From positions 1-13,173 of the forward strand of contig VYCZ01000040.1 of assembly GCA_009843675.1 (NCBI GenBank): a stretch of DNA of 13,173 bases. Reading direction: 5' to 3'. The DNA is from Gammaproteobacteria bacterium (GTDB lineage Bacteria > Pseudomonadota > Gammaproteobacteria > Eutrophobiales > Eutrophobiaceae). The notes below the pieces were generated by a model, which was given only the letters and a program-made list of their open reading frames with translations, made no database searches and was not told the origin of the DNA. Positions 1 through 7,790 of this stretch are shown in pieces (the stretch's first letter is position 1; each line of letters starts with the position of its first letter). Both the position numbers and the translations under genes were made by a program.

Positions 1-28
1 CCTTTTAAGGAGTTTTGTTGTCTACTGG

Positions 29-48
29 ATTCCCGCCTGCGCGGGAAT
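29..48. repeat. dRS3-like palindromic repeat (ATTCCC-N8-GGGAAT)
   Basis: The sequence reads ATTCCC, eight bases, GGGAAT. The inner bases extend pairing to a perfect 8-bp stem (29-36 with 41-48) around a 4-base CTGC loop. This matches the form of the dRS3 repeat of Neisseria and of similar short dispersed palindromes in other proteobacteria, which often give spurious VIPAQAGIQ peptides when translated, as this one does on the minus strand. A 10-bp direct repeat (AATGACGAAC at 46-55 and 65-74) flanks its right side. No T-run follows on either strand, so it does not look like a normal intrinsic terminator, although it lies about 70 bp beyond the end of the aldo/keto reductase gene. Confidence 0.7.
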
Positions 49-116
49 GACGAACGGGGGCGCAAATGACGAACCATGATGCGGCATTATTATGTCGTTA
101 TGTATAGTTGCCTTTA

Positions 117-1160
117 TCACGGGCAGGGGTTGGGTTGAGAGCGATGGATATCCTCTATCCGTTTCAGTACGCCCCGGTCCAGTTCCAGGTCGGCGCTGGC
201 AATATTCGCGGCAAGCTGCTCCATGGTGGTGGCGCCGATGATCGAACTGGTCACGAAAGGGCGCCGGTTGACGAAAGCCAGGGCCATTTGGGCCGGGTCC
301 AGGCCGTGTTCCCGGGCGACGGCAACGTATTGCCGGGTGCACTCCTCGGCAATTTCGGCGTTATAGCGTTTGTATTTTGTGCCGAACAGGGTCAGGCGCG
401 CCCCCGGGGGGCGGTTGCCGTCCAGGTACTTGCCCGATAATACGCCGAATCCCAGTGGAGAGTAGGCCAGCAGTCCGACTCTTTCACGGTGGGCAACCTC
501 GGCGAGGCCGACTTCGAAACTACGGTTGAGCAGGCTGTAGGGGTTCTGGATGGAAACGATGCGGGGCAGGTCTGCCTCGCGGGCCAGCCTGAGGTATTCG
601 CCGACTCCCCAGGGGGTTTCATTGGACACGCCGGCATAACGGATTTTCCCGGCGCGCACCTGCTCGTCAAGCGCGCCCAGGGTTTCCTCTATGGGAGTCC
701 CGTCCTTTTCCGGCGCGTGGTAGTAATCCTGCCGGCCGAAAAAATTCGTGTCCCGTTCCGGCCAGTGTACTTGGTACAGGTCGATATAATCCGTCTGCAG
801 GCGTTTGAGACTGGCATCAACCGCCAGGCGCATGTTTTTTTTGTCCAACCGGTTGTTCCCGTCGCGCAGGTAACCGGTGTAGGATGCCGCGGGGGCCATC
901 TTGGTAGCGACGACCAGCTTGTTCCGGTCCTTGCGCTGTTTCAGCCAACGGCCAAGGTGTTCTTCCGTCCTGCCCTGGGTCTGGGCCCGCATCGGACTGG
1001 GGTAGAGTTCCGCGGTATCGATGAAGTTGACGCCCTGGTCCACGGCATAGTCAAGCTGCCGGCAGGCTTCCTCCCGTGTGTTCTGCTCGCCCCAGGTCAT
1101 GGTGCCCAGACATATCACACTGACATCAATATCGGTATGTCCCAGTTTCCGGTATTGCAT
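117..1160 (-). CDS. Tas-like NADP(H)-dependent aldo/keto reductase
   Basis: This encodes a 347-residue cytosolic oxidoreductase of the aldo/keto reductase superfamily, expected to reduce carbonyl compounds with NADPH; the substrate is unknown. The N-terminus (MQYRKLGHTDIDVS, then LGTMTWGEQN) and the full length closely resemble E. coli Tas (346 residues). The catalytic tetrad is visible as Asp48 and Tyr53 (FIDTAELYP), Lys87 (VATKM) and His132 (QVHWPERD). The barrel continues through AGVSNETPWGV, SIQNPYSLLNR and LLAYSPLGFGVLSGKY, and the C-terminal IIGATTMEQL is the usual cofactor phosphate-binding end. I chose the ATG at 1160 because it matches the family N-terminus; the frame stays open to a TTG at 1220, but the added residues resemble nothing in the family. 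The gene diverges from pyrC and has no obvious partner. The family call is secure; the physiological role is not. Confidence 0.92.
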   Translation of the reverse strand: MQYRKLGHTDIDVSVICLGTMTWGEQNTREEACRQLDYAVDQGVNFIDTAELYPSPMRAQTQGRTEEHLGRWLKQRKDRNKLVVATKMAPAASYTGYLRDGNNRLDKKNMRLAVDASLKRLQTDYIDLYQVHWPERDTNFFGRQDYYHAPEKDGTPIEETLGALDEQVRAGKIRYAGVSNETPWGVGEYLRLAREADLPRIVSIQNPYSLLNRSFEVGLAEVAHRERVGLLAYSPLGFGVLSGKYLDGNRPPGARLTLFGTKYKRYNAEIAEECTRQYVAVAREHGLDPAQMALAFVNRRPFVTSSIIGATTMEQLAANIASADLELDRGVLKRIEDIHRSQPNPCP

Positions 1161-1169
1161 GTATCCGGA

Positions 1170-1178
1170 TGATATACT
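1170..1178 (+). promoter_or_regulatory. candidate extended -10 promoter for pyrC
   Basis: TGATATACT matches the extended -10 form TGN-TATAAT with one mismatch. It lies in the 63-bp gap between the divergent aldo/keto reductase and pyrC. No good -35 box sits 16-18 bp upstream, which is tolerated with extended -10 elements. Transcription would begin near 1185, giving a pyrC leader of about 39 bases. That leader shows no clear hairpin or strong Shine-Dalgarno sequence, so the E. coli-type pyrC start-site switching control is not evident. Confidence 0.4.
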
Positions 1179-1223
1179 AGTTTCGATTTTTTCGTTTCCG
1201 GTTTTGCCAAAAACTGACAACTA

Positions 1224-2264
1224 ATGGATACGCTCACACTGATCAAGCCGGATGACTTCCACCTGCACCTGCGCGACGGGAGTGAACTGGCAAGCGTTGC
1301 GCGCGACAGCGCCCGGCGCTTCGCCCGCGCGATAATCATGCCGAACCTGGCGCCGCCGGTCGTGTCTGTCCGGCAGGCCCTGGAGTATCGGCGGAGGATC
1401 CTTGACTGCCTACCGGACAACCCGGACTTCAATCCGCTGATGACCCTGTACCTCACTGATAATACCCCCAGGGATGAAGTGGACCGGGTTGCGGAGACCG
1501 GTGAGGTGTATGCGTTCAAATATTACCCGGCAGGGGCGACAACCCATTCGGCATCCGGGGTGACCGATATCGGAAAAGTCATGCCGGTACTGGAATACAT
1601 GGCGCAAAGAGACGTGCCGTTGCTGTTGCACGGAGAGGTTACGGATGCCGAGGTTGACATATTTGACCGGGAAAAGGTGTTTATCGAACGTATTTTGTCT
1701 CCCCTGGTTGAGAACATCAATGCGTTGCGGATTGTCCTCGAACATGTCACCACCCGTGACGCGGTGCAGTTCGTCAGCGGCGCATCGGACAGGATCGCGG
1801 CGACGATTACACCCCACCACCTGATGCTGAACCGCAATGCCATGCTGGCGGAGGGCATCAATCCGCACCATTACTGCCTGCCCATCCTGAAACGGGAGCG
1901 GCACAGGCAGGCCCTGGTTGCCGCGGCGACCAGCGGTAACCCGAAATTTTTCCTCGGGACCGACAGTGCGCCCCATAGCGCACGGGCAAAAGAGAAGCCG
2001 CCCTGTTGTGCAGGCATCTATAACGCCTGTGCCGCCATTGAACTGTATGCATCCGTATTCGATGCCATGGACAGCCTGGATACCCTGGAGCAATTCGCCA
2101 GCAGGAACGGCGCACGGTTTTACGGGTTGCCCTTGAATACACAGAAAATCAGCCTGCGCCGGGAGGAATGGCAGATCCCCGACGTGATTAACTTTGCCGG
2201 CGCTACGCTCGTTCCGTTCCGTGCAGGTGGGTCCTGCCGGTGGAAACTGGTTGATGAACACTGA
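1224..2264 (+). CDS. pyrC: dihydroorotase (class II, PyrC)
   Basis: This zinc amidohydrolase interconverts N-carbamoyl-L-aspartate and dihydroorotate, the third step of de novo pyrimidine synthesis. The protein has 346 residues, against 348 in E. coli PyrC. The metal ligands are visible and shifted by exactly three from E. coli numbering: His13 and His15 in DDFHLHLRDG, the lysine to be carboxylated Lys99 in AFKYYPAGATT, His136 in LLLHGEV, His174 in LEHVTT and Asp247 in FLGTDSAPH. The ATG at 1224 gives the expected N-terminus directly ahead of the HxH motif, although no strong ribosome binding site precedes it. The 3' end overlaps rnt by 11 bp, suggesting co-transcription and coupled translation. 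The pyrC-rnt pairing is also found in pseudomonads. Nothing suggests a broken gene. Confidence 0.97.
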   Translation: MDTLTLIKPDDFHLHLRDGSELASVARDSARRFARAIIMPNLAPPVVSVRQALEYRRRILDCLPDNPDFNPLMTLYLTDNTPRDEVDRVAETGEVYAFKYYPAGATTHSASGVTDIGKVMPVLEYMAQRDVPLLLHGEVTDAEVDIFDREKVFIERILSPLVENINALRIVLEHVTTRDAVQFVSGASDRIAATITPHHLMLNRNAMLAEGINPHHYCLPILKRERHRQALVAAATSGNPKFFLGTDSAPHSARAKEKPPCCAGIYNACAAIELYASVFDAMDSLDTLEQFASRNGARFYGLPLNTQKISLRREEWQIPDVINFAGATLVPFRAGGSCRWKLVDEH

Positions 2265-2868
2265 CAGGAACAGCCTGGTTGCCGGCCGTTTCAGGGGATT
2301 TTATCCCGTGGTGGTGGACGTGGAAACAGCAGGGTTCGATCCCGCCAAGGATGCCTTGCTGGAGGTCGCGGTGGTGTTCCTGCAGACTGACCCTGACGGC
2401 ATCTGGAGTCCCCTGGAGACCGTGTCGAAGCATATCCAGCCGTTCCCCGGCGCCAACCTGGACAAGGCCGCATTGGAGTTTACCGGCATCGATCCGGACC
2501 ATCCTTTCCGCAAGGAGATTGCCGTACCGGAGAAAGAGGCGTTACGCGATATCTTTCAGGCCACCAAGAGGCTGATACGGGAGCATGGCTGCACCCGCGC
2601 CATCCTGGTGGGACACAACCCCGCGTTCGACCTGAGTTTCATCAATGCGGCGGCCGACCGCTCGGGTTTCAAGCGCAATCCCTTCCACCCTTTCAGCACG
2701 TTTGATACGGCCACCCTGGGAGGCCTGGCCTACGGTCAGACCGTATTGTCCAGGGCGGTACAGGCCGCCGGGCTGGAATGGGAAGAAGAAGAGGCGCATT
2801 CGGCCCTGTACGATTCCGAACGCACGGCCGAGTTGTTCTGCAATATTGTCAATCTCTGGCCGCTGTAA
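2254..2868 (+). CDS. rnt: ribonuclease T
   Basis: RNase T is a 3'-5' exoribonuclease of the DEDDh family that trims the 3' ends of tRNAs and other stable RNAs, and also acts on single-stranded DNA ends. The protein has 204 residues, against 215 in E. coli. All five catalytic residues can be placed: Asp22 and Glu24 in VDVETAGFD, Asp126 in GHNPAFDLSF, His182 and Asp187 in HSALYDSERT. These lie within one residue of the E. coli positions. I chose the ATG at 2254, which overlaps the pyrC stop region by 11 bp; an in-frame start at 2194 would add 20 residues with no family counterpart. A terminator-like hairpin follows the stop codon. The product is well supported. Confidence 0.95.
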   Translation: MNTDRNSLVAGRFRGFYPVVVDVETAGFDPAKDALLEVAVVFLQTDPDGIWSPLETVSKHIQPFPGANLDKAALEFTGIDPDHPFRKEIAVPEKEALRDIFQATKRLIREHGCTRAILVGHNPAFDLSFINAAADRSGFKRNPFHPFSTFDTATLGGLAYGQTVLSRAVQAAGLEWEEEEAHSALYDSERTAELFCNIVNLWPL

Positions 2869-2869
2869 A

Positions 2870-2893
2870 GGGATTAGGGGCCAGGGGATGGGG
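2870..2893 (+). other. G-quadruplex-forming motif
   Basis: Four runs of three or four G lie at 2870-2872, 2877-2880, 2884-2887 and 2890-2893, separated by loops of 4, 3 and 2 bases. This meets the standard pattern of four G3+ runs with loops of 1-7 bases. It begins two bases after the rnt stop codon and is on the coding strand, so it would be present in rnt mRNA as well as in DNA. Its second and third runs are also the 5' arm of the hairpin at 2876-2920, so the two structures exclude each other. Whether it folds in vivo is unknown. Confidence 0.5.
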
Positions 2894-2920
2894 AATGGTT
2901 TGAGCTAGCCCCTGACCCCT
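2876..2920 (+). terminator. terminator-like hairpin after rnt
   Basis: AGGGGCCAGGGG at 2876-2887 pairs with CCCCTGACCCCT at 2909-2920: twelve positions with a single C-A mismatch, around a 21-base loop. GTTTTGT follows, giving a short T-run. This is a plausible Rho-independent terminator for pyrC-rnt, but the loop is longer and the T-run shorter than typical. It lies just upstream of the candidate gyrA promoter. Confidence 0.45.
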
Positions 2921-2923
2921 GTT

Positions 2924-2951
2924 TTGTGGTAAAATTTCCCCTTTTTACAAT
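2924..2951 (+). promoter_or_regulatory. candidate gyrA promoter
   Basis: TTGTGG (2924-2929) and TACAAT (2946-2951) are separated by 16 bp; the -10 box matches five of six consensus bases and the -35 three of six. Transcription would start near 2958, inside the palindrome at 2954-2967. An alternative extended -10, TGG-TAAAAT at 2927-2935, would start near 2942. One of the two probably drives gyrA and the genes behind it. gyrA promoters are known to respond to DNA relaxation in other bacteria; nothing in the sequence proves that here. Confidence 0.4.
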
Positions 2952-2953
2952 AC

Positions 2954-2967
2954 CCGGCATATGCCGG
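2954..2967. promoter_or_regulatory. perfect 14-bp palindrome at the predicted gyrA start site
   Basis: CCGGCATATGCCGG is a perfect two-fold palindrome immediately downstream of the TACAAT box. It would span about -4 to +10 of the predicted transcript, a position suited to an operator, or to a stem at the 5' end of the message. I do not recognise it as a known operator. Confidence 0.35.
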
Positions 2968-2970
2968 AAA

Positions 2971-3001
2971 CAGGCAGGATGAAACCCTGTCTGGATGCCT
3001 G
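2971..3001 (+). other. alternative hairpins in the gyrA leader
   Basis: CAGGCA (2971-2976) can pair with TGCCTG (2996-3001), while ACAGG (2970-2974) can instead pair with CCTGT (2986-2990). The two pairings compete for the same left arm. The purine-rich ribosome binding site AGAGAG begins a few bases after 3001, just ahead of the gyrA ATG at 3015. The stems are short and the structure may have no function. Confidence 0.2.
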
Positions 3002-3014
3002 ATTAGAGAGAGCT

Positions 3015-5615
3015 ATGGCTGACGAAATCGCCCGGTCGATAATGCCGGTAAACATAGAAGACGAGATGCGTCAATCCTACATGGATTACGCGATGAGCGT
3101 TATCGTCGGCAGGGCCTTGCCGGACGTGCGCGATGGCCTGAAACCGGTACACAGGCGCGTCCTGTTCGCAATGAACGAGATGGGCAATGATTACAACAAG
3201 CCCTACAAGAAATCCGCCCGTGTCGTCGGCGACGTAATCGGTAAATATCACCCTCACGGAGATTCTGCCGTCTACGACACCATAGTACGCATGGCTCAGC
3301 ATTTTTCCCTGCGTTACGTACTGGTGGACGGGCAGGGCAATTTCGGCTCGGTGGACGGCGATGCGCCGGCGGCGATGCGCTACACCGAAGTGCGCATGTC
3401 CAGGATTGCCCATGAACTGCTGGAGGATATCGACAAGGAAACCGTCGATTACGCGCCCAATTACGACGGGACGGAACATGAGCCGGTGGTCCTGCCCACG
3501 CGTCTGCCCAACCTGCTGATCAACGGTTCCAGCGGCATTGCCGTCGGCATGGCGACGAATATTCCCCCCCACAACCTGACCGAGGTTATCAACGCCTGTA
3601 TTGCTCTGCTGGAGGATGAGAACCTCGGCGTGGACGAGTTGATCGAATACATACCGGGCCCGGATTTCCCGACCGCCGGCATCATCAACGGTTCCCAGGG
3701 CATTCATGAGGCCTACCGTACCGGTCGCGGCCGCATCTACATGCGCGCCCGTTCACACATAGAAGCTGACGAGAGAAACGGGCAGAACGCCATAATCGTT
3801 ACCGAACTGCCCTACCAGGTCAACAAGGCCAGGCTCCAGGAAAAGATCGCGGAGCTTGTCAAAGAGAAAAAGCTCACGGGAATCCGCGAGTTGCGCGATG
3901 AGTCCGACAAGGACGGCATGCGCCTGGTCATCGAACTGCGCCGCGGCGAAGTGCCCGAGGTCATCCTCAACAACCTGTACCAGTTCACCGCCATGCAGAG
4001 CGTTTTCGGCATCAACCTGGTGGCCCTGGATGACGGGCAGCCGCGCCTGATGACACTGAAGGGAATGCTTGATGCGTTTGTGCGGCACCGGCGCGAGGTG
4101 GTGGTCCGGCGCACTTTGTACGAGTTGCGTAAGGCCAGGGCCCGCGCCCATATCCTCGAGGGGTTGGCCGCGGCGCTGGCGAATATCGATCCGATGATAG
4201 AACTCATCAAGGGTTCCTCTACCCCTGCCGAGGCGAAGCGCGGGTTGCTGGCGTCGCCCTGGGAACCCGGGGTGGTCACCGCGCTGCTGGAACGGGTCGG
4301 CGCTGAAATGTCCAGGCCCGACGACCTGCCGGAAGAACTGGGGCTGGGTCCCGACGGCTATCGCCTGTCCGATGCCCAGGCCCAGGCTATCCTGGATATG
4401 CGGCTGCAGAAACTGACCGGACTGGAACAGGACAGGATAATCAGCGAATACGGGGAAATACTGGATGCAATCGGCGACCTGCTCGACATCCTGGCGCGGC
4501 CGCAGCGGTTGATGGAGGTGATCAGGACGGAACTGGAGGAGATCCGGGAGCGCTACGGTGATGTCCGGCGTACGGAAATTATCGAGGACCAGCTTGCCCT
4601 CACAATGGAAGACCTGATCACCGAGCAGGACGTGGTGGTGACCCTGTCCCACGCCGGTTACGCAAAGATGCAACCCCTCGATGCTTACCGGTTGCAACGG
4701 CGCGGCGGGAGGGGCAAGTCGGCCACGTCCGTCAAGGATGAGGATTTCGTCGACAAGTTATTCATTGCCAGCACCCACGATACCCTGCTGTGCTTTTCCA
4801 GCCTGGGCAGGTTGTACTGGCTGAAGGTGTATGAACTGCCCCAGGCCAGCCGCACGGCCAAGGGTAAACCTATCGTCAACCTGCTCCCCTTGAGTGAGGA
4901 CGAACGCATCAATGCGGTGCTGCCGATACGGGAATTCAGCGATGACCTGTACGTCTTCATGGCAACCCTGAACGGCACCGTGAAAAAGACTTCGCTGCGG
5001 AATTTTTCCCGCGCCCGGCCGAGCGGCATCATTGCATTGGAACTCACCGAGGGAAACCGGCTGGTCAATGTTGAACTGACCGACGGCGAGCACGAGGTCA
5101 TGCTCTTCAGCGACGCCGGCAAGGTGATCCGTTTCAGGGAATCTGACGTTCGCGCCATGGGCAGGACGGCAAGAGGGGTAAGAGGTATTCGCATGGGGCC
5201 TGACGATAAGGTCATTTCCCTGATCATCGCCAGGGAAAGCAAGGCCGTATTGACTGCCACCGAGAACGGTTATGGCAAACGCACGCCCCTGGAAGAGTAT
5301 CCGCTGCGCTCCCGTGGCGGCCAGGGAGTGATCTCGATCCAGACCAATGAACGCAACGGGAGAGTCGTCGGCGCCCACATTGTCGATGAAGACGATGAAA
5401 TCATGCTGATAAGCGACCAGGGCACCTTGATCCGGATGCGCGCCAGCGATGTCTCGGTTGTCGGGCGCAATACCATGGGCGTAACACTGGTCAACCTCAA
5501 TGAAGGTGAACGGCTTGCCGGACTGGAACGGATTGTCGACTACGGAGATGTCAGTGATAACGGAGATGAAGATTCTCCGGATGGCGCTGAAGGTGGCAAC
5601 AACCCCGATCTATAA
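3015..5615 (+). CDS. gyrA: DNA gyrase subunit A
   Basis: GyrA is the breakage-reunion subunit of DNA gyrase (A2B2), which introduces negative supercoils using ATP hydrolysed by GyrB. The protein has 866 residues, against 875 in E. coli. The catalytic tyrosine is Tyr123 in [10 protein letters not shown]. The quinolone-resistance region reads [10 protein letters not shown] at 79-88, with Ser84 and Asp88 as in drug-sensitive enzymes. The GyrA box QRRGGRGK begins at Gln561 and opens the C-terminal DNA-wrapping pinwheel, which distinguishes GyrA from ParC. The protein ends in an acidic tail rich in Asp and Glu, as in E. coli. The ATG at 3015 follows a GAGAG ribosome binding site and gives the standard N-terminus. 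The last 35 bp overlap serC. It is the first gene of a compact cluster that runs to rpsA. Confidence 0.98.
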   Translation: MADEIARSIMPVNIEDEMRQSYMDYAMSVIVGRALPDVRDGLKPVHRRVLFAMNEMGNDYNKPYKKSARVVGDVIGKYHPHGDSAVYDTIVRMAQHFSLRYVLVDGQGNFGSVDGDAPAAMRYTEVRMSRIAHELLEDIDKETVDYAPNYDGTEHEPVVLPTRLPNLLINGSSGIAVGMATNIPPHNLTEVINACIALLEDENLGVDELIEYIPGPDFPTAGIINGSQGIHEAYRTGRGRIYMRARSHIEADERNGQNAIIVTELPYQVNKARLQEKIAELVKEKKLTGIRELRDESDKDGMRLVIELRRGEVPEVILNNLYQFTAMQSVFGINLVALDDGQPRLMTLKGMLDAFVRHRREVVVRRTLYELRKARARAHILEGLAAALANIDPMIELIKGSSTPAEAKRGLLASPWEPGVVTALLERVGAEMSRPDDLPEELGLGPDGYRLSDAQAQAILDMRLQKLTGLEQDRIISEYGEILDAIGDLLDILARPQRLMEVIRTELEEIRERYGDVRRTEIIEDQLALTMEDLITEQDVVVTLSHAGYAKMQPLDAYRLQRRGGRGKSATSVKDEDFVDKLFIASTHDTLLCFSSLGRLYWLKVYELPQASRTAKGKPIVNLLPLSEDERINAVLPIREFSDDLYVFMATLNGTVKKTSLRNFSRARPSGIIALELTEGNRLVNVELTDGEHEVMLFSDAGKVIRFRESDVRAMGRTARGVRGIRMGPDDKVISLIIARESKAVLTATENGYGKRTPLEEYPLRSRGGQGVISIQTNERNGRVVGAHIVDEDDEIMLISDQGTLIRMRASDVSVVGRNTMGVTLVNLNEGERLAGLERIVDYGDVSDNGDEDSPDGAEGGNNPDL

Positions 5616-6693
5616 TTTCAGCCCCGGCCCGGCAATGTTGCCGCGGGAGGTGATGCAGAAGGTCCGGGAGGAATTTCTCGACTGGCACGGCCTCGGCATG
5701 TCCATTGCGGAAATGAGTCACAGGAGCCCGGCGTTCACGGGCATAGCGGAACAGTCGGTACGGGACTTGTCGGAGTTGCTGGGGATCCCGGAAAATTACC
5801 GGATACTGTTCCTGCAAGGCGGCGCCACCCATGTGATGAGCATGGCGCCGCTGAACCTGTGCAGGGAGACGGATTGCGCCGACTACGTGATCACGGGCAA
5901 CTGGTCGAAACGGGCGGCCGGCGAGGCCGGCCGGCTGACGAACGTAAATATTGCCGCCTCGTCTGCTGATGTCAACCATACCACTATCCCCGACCGGGAG
6001 GACTGGCGCTGCAGTGAAAAGCCTGCCTACCTGTATTTCTGCGATAACGAAACTATCGCCGGCGTGGAATTTCCGTCTGCGCCGGTGTTGCCCGATTCCT
6101 GTGGCGATACCGTGCTGGTCAGCGATATGACGTCTAATTTTTTATCCCGTCCCGTACAGGTGGACCGTTACGGCCTGATATTCGCCGGCGCCCAGAAGAA
6201 CTTCGCTCCGGCCGGACTGACCATAGCTCTGGTGCGCGAGGACCTGCTGGGACGGGCGCGGCCGGACGTGCCGTTCCTGTACGATTTCAGGCTGCTGGCC
6301 GAGCATGGCTCGATGTTCAATACACCGCCTGTTTTCAACTGGTACGTTGCCGGGCTGACGTTTGCCTGGATCCGCCAACAGGGCGGGGTGGAGCGGATGC
6401 ACGAAAACGCGTTGCGCCGTTCCGGCAAGCTGTATGACTTCATAGACGCCAATGATTTTTACAGCAACCCTGTGGAAAAACCCTACCGCTCCAGGATGAA
6501 CGTGCCGTTCGTCCTGGCGGATGCGGACCTTGACCGCACCTTTCTTGATGCGGCCGCGGACAACGGCCTGGTTGAGTTGAAAGGTCATCGCAGCGTAGGA
6601 GGCATGCGCGCAAGCATGTACAATGGGATGCCTGAAGCCGGAGTGGATACCCTGATTGAATTCATGGAGCATTTTGCTTCCCGCTATGCGTGA
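5581..6693 (+). CDS. serC: phosphoserine aminotransferase
   Basis: SerC is a pyridoxal-phosphate enzyme converting 3-phosphohydroxypyruvate and glutamate to phosphoserine in serine synthesis; it also forms 4-phosphohydroxythreonine in pyridoxal phosphate synthesis. The 370-residue protein (E. coli 362) begins with [11 protein letters not shown] and contains SHRSPAF near 46-52, [10 protein letters not shown] near 78-87, TGNWSK near 105-110 and the cofactor lysine Lys206 in [13 protein letters not shown]. The C-terminal [14 protein letters not shown] is a family hallmark. The ATG at 5581 is the best start because the family homology begins about nine residues later; it places the first 35 bp inside gyrA. 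A GTG at 5593 is a possible alternative, while an in-frame start at 5500 would add 27 residues without homology. The 3' end overlaps pheA by 8 bp. Translational coupling to gyrA is likely. Confidence 0.97.
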   Translation: MALKVATTPIYNFSPGPAMLPREVMQKVREEFLDWHGLGMSIAEMSHRSPAFTGIAEQSVRDLSELLGIPENYRILFLQGGATHVMSMAPLNLCRETDCADYVITGNWSKRAAGEAGRLTNVNIAASSADVNHTTIPDREDWRCSEKPAYLYFCDNETIAGVEFPSAPVLPDSCGDTVLVSDMTSNFLSRPVQVDRYGLIFAGAQKNFAPAGLTIALVREDLLGRARPDVPFLYDFRLLAEHGSMFNTPPVFNWYVAGLTFAWIRQQGGVERMHENALRRSGKLYDFIDANDFYSNPVEKPYRSRMNVPFVLADADLDRTFLDAAADNGLVELKGHRSVGGMRASMYNGMPEAGVDTLIEFMEHFASRYA

Positions 6694-7768
6694 GCCGGAA
6701 ACAGTGAAAAATTCAAAGCTGGAACATATAAGAAGTGAGATCGATGCGCTGGATGAGCAACTGGTCGAGTTACTCAACCGGCGCGCGCGCCTGGCGCTGG
6801 ACATTGCGAGCGTAAAACAGCAGGTTATGTACCATCCCGAGCGGGAAGCCAGGGTGCTGGACAGGGTGAAGGCCCTGAACAAGGGCCCCATGCCGGACGG
6901 GGAAATAACACGCCTGGCCCGGGAGATCATGTCTGCCTGCCTGGCCCTGCAGGCGCCGTTGAATATCGCCTGCCTGGGACCGGAAGGCACCTTCACGCAG
7001 ATGGCTGCCCTGAAGCATTTCGGACAATCGGTCCGGTTGAAGCTGTTGGGCAGTATCGAACAGGTGTTTCGGGAAGTCATGGCGGACGCATGCGATTACG
7101 GCGTGGTCCCGGTAGAGAATTCCATAGAAGGCGCAGTGAATCACACCCTGGATATGCTGCTGGTTTCCGACCTGAAACTCTGCGGCGAGCTGGAAATGCG
7201 CATCCATCAACAGTTGCTGAGCCGGTCAGGTAATCTGGAAGATATACAGACCGTATATTCCCACGAACAGTCGCTGGCCCAGTGCCGCCGGTGGCTTGAC
7301 GCAAACCTGGCGGATGCGCGGCGCGTGCCGGTACCGAGTAACGCGGAAGCTGCCCGGAATGCCGTTGGTGATGAGCACGGCGCAGCCATCGCAGGAGAGC
7401 AGGCGGGGGAGATCTACGGGTTGCCTGTTCTCAGTAAAAATATCGAGGACAACCCCGACAATACCACCCGTTTCCTGGTGCTTGGCAAGGAGACGCTGTC
7501 TCCCAGCGGCAAGGACAAGACCTCACTGCTGTTTGCAATGCCGAGCAGGCCCGGTTCACTGATGCACATGCTTGCCTGTTTTGCCGATCACGGCGTCAAT
7601 ATGACAAGGATTGAATCGAGACCGTCACGTCAGAGCATGTGGGAATACGTATTTTTCGTGGATATCCTCGGTCACGCGGACGATGAGGCAGTAGTGCGGT
7701 CCTTGTCCGAGTTGCGGGACAAGGCTGCCATGGTGAAATTGCTGGGCTCTTATCCCGAAGCCCGTTGA
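6686..7768 (+). CDS. pheA: bifunctional chorismate mutase / prephenate dehydratase (P-protein)
   Basis: This enzyme converts chorismate to prephenate and then phenylpyruvate, the committed branch to phenylalanine. In 360 residues there are three parts: an AroQ-type chorismate mutase (about 10-92, from EHIRSEIDALDEQ to SACLALQ), a prephenate dehydratase (about 95-268, with GPEGTF, VPVENSIEGAV and the essential Thr-Arg-Phe at 261-263), and a C-terminal ACT domain (about 278-355, with ESRPS at 310-314) expected to bind phenylalanine for feedback inhibition. The ATG at 6686 overlaps the serC stop by 8 bp; a GTG at 6704 is also credible, since homology begins only after it, and neither has a strong ribosome binding site. 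There is no leader peptide or attenuator, unlike E. coli pheA, so control is probably at the enzyme level. Confidence 0.96.
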   Translation: MREPETVKNSKLEHIRSEIDALDEQLVELLNRRARLALDIASVKQQVMYHPEREARVLDRVKALNKGPMPDGEITRLAREIMSACLALQAPLNIACLGPEGTFTQMAALKHFGQSVRLKLLGSIEQVFREVMADACDYGVVPVENSIEGAVNHTLDMLLVSDLKLCGELEMRIHQQLLSRSGNLEDIQTVYSHEQSLAQCRRWLDANLADARRVPVPSNAEAARNAVGDEHGAAIAGEQAGEIYGLPVLSKNIEDNPDNTTRFLVLGKETLSPSGKDKTSLLFAMPSRPGSLMHMLACFADHGVNMTRIESRPSRQSMWEYVFFVDILGHADDEAVVRSLSELRDKAAMVKLLGSYPEAR

Positions 7769-7790
7769 CAGTAATCAGGATGGCTCAACA

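Noticed and set aside
29..48. Intrinsic terminator for the aldo/keto reductase
   Set aside because: The stem is good, but no T-run follows on the minus strand, so it fits a dispersed repeat better.
22..342. Minus-strand open frame of about 106 codons at the left edge
   Set aside because: It runs through the palindromic repeat and overlaps the reductase gene in another frame; its VIPAQAGIQ end is a known artefact of such repeats.
1161..1220. N-terminal extension of the aldo/keto reductase to a TTG at 1220
   Set aside because: The extra 20 residues resemble nothing in the family, and the ATG at 1160 matches the Tas N-terminus exactly.
1410..2261. Minus-strand open frame of about 283 codons inside pyrC
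   Set aside because: It lies fully opposite an unambiguous gene, has no recognisable family and is typical of open antisense frames in GC-rich DNA.
3249..3278. Possible quinolone-resistance changes in GyrA
   Set aside because: The region reads [10 protein letters not shown] with Ser84 and Asp88, the sensitive form.
3753..4697. Minus-strand open frame of about 314 codons inside gyrA
   Set aside because: It is antisense to a certain gyrA, has a biased composition rich in Gln, His and Gly, and contains no domain I recognise.
6656..6720. Leader peptide and attenuator upstream of pheA
   Set aside because: pheA starts inside the end of serC, and there is no Phe-rich leader or terminator hairpin.
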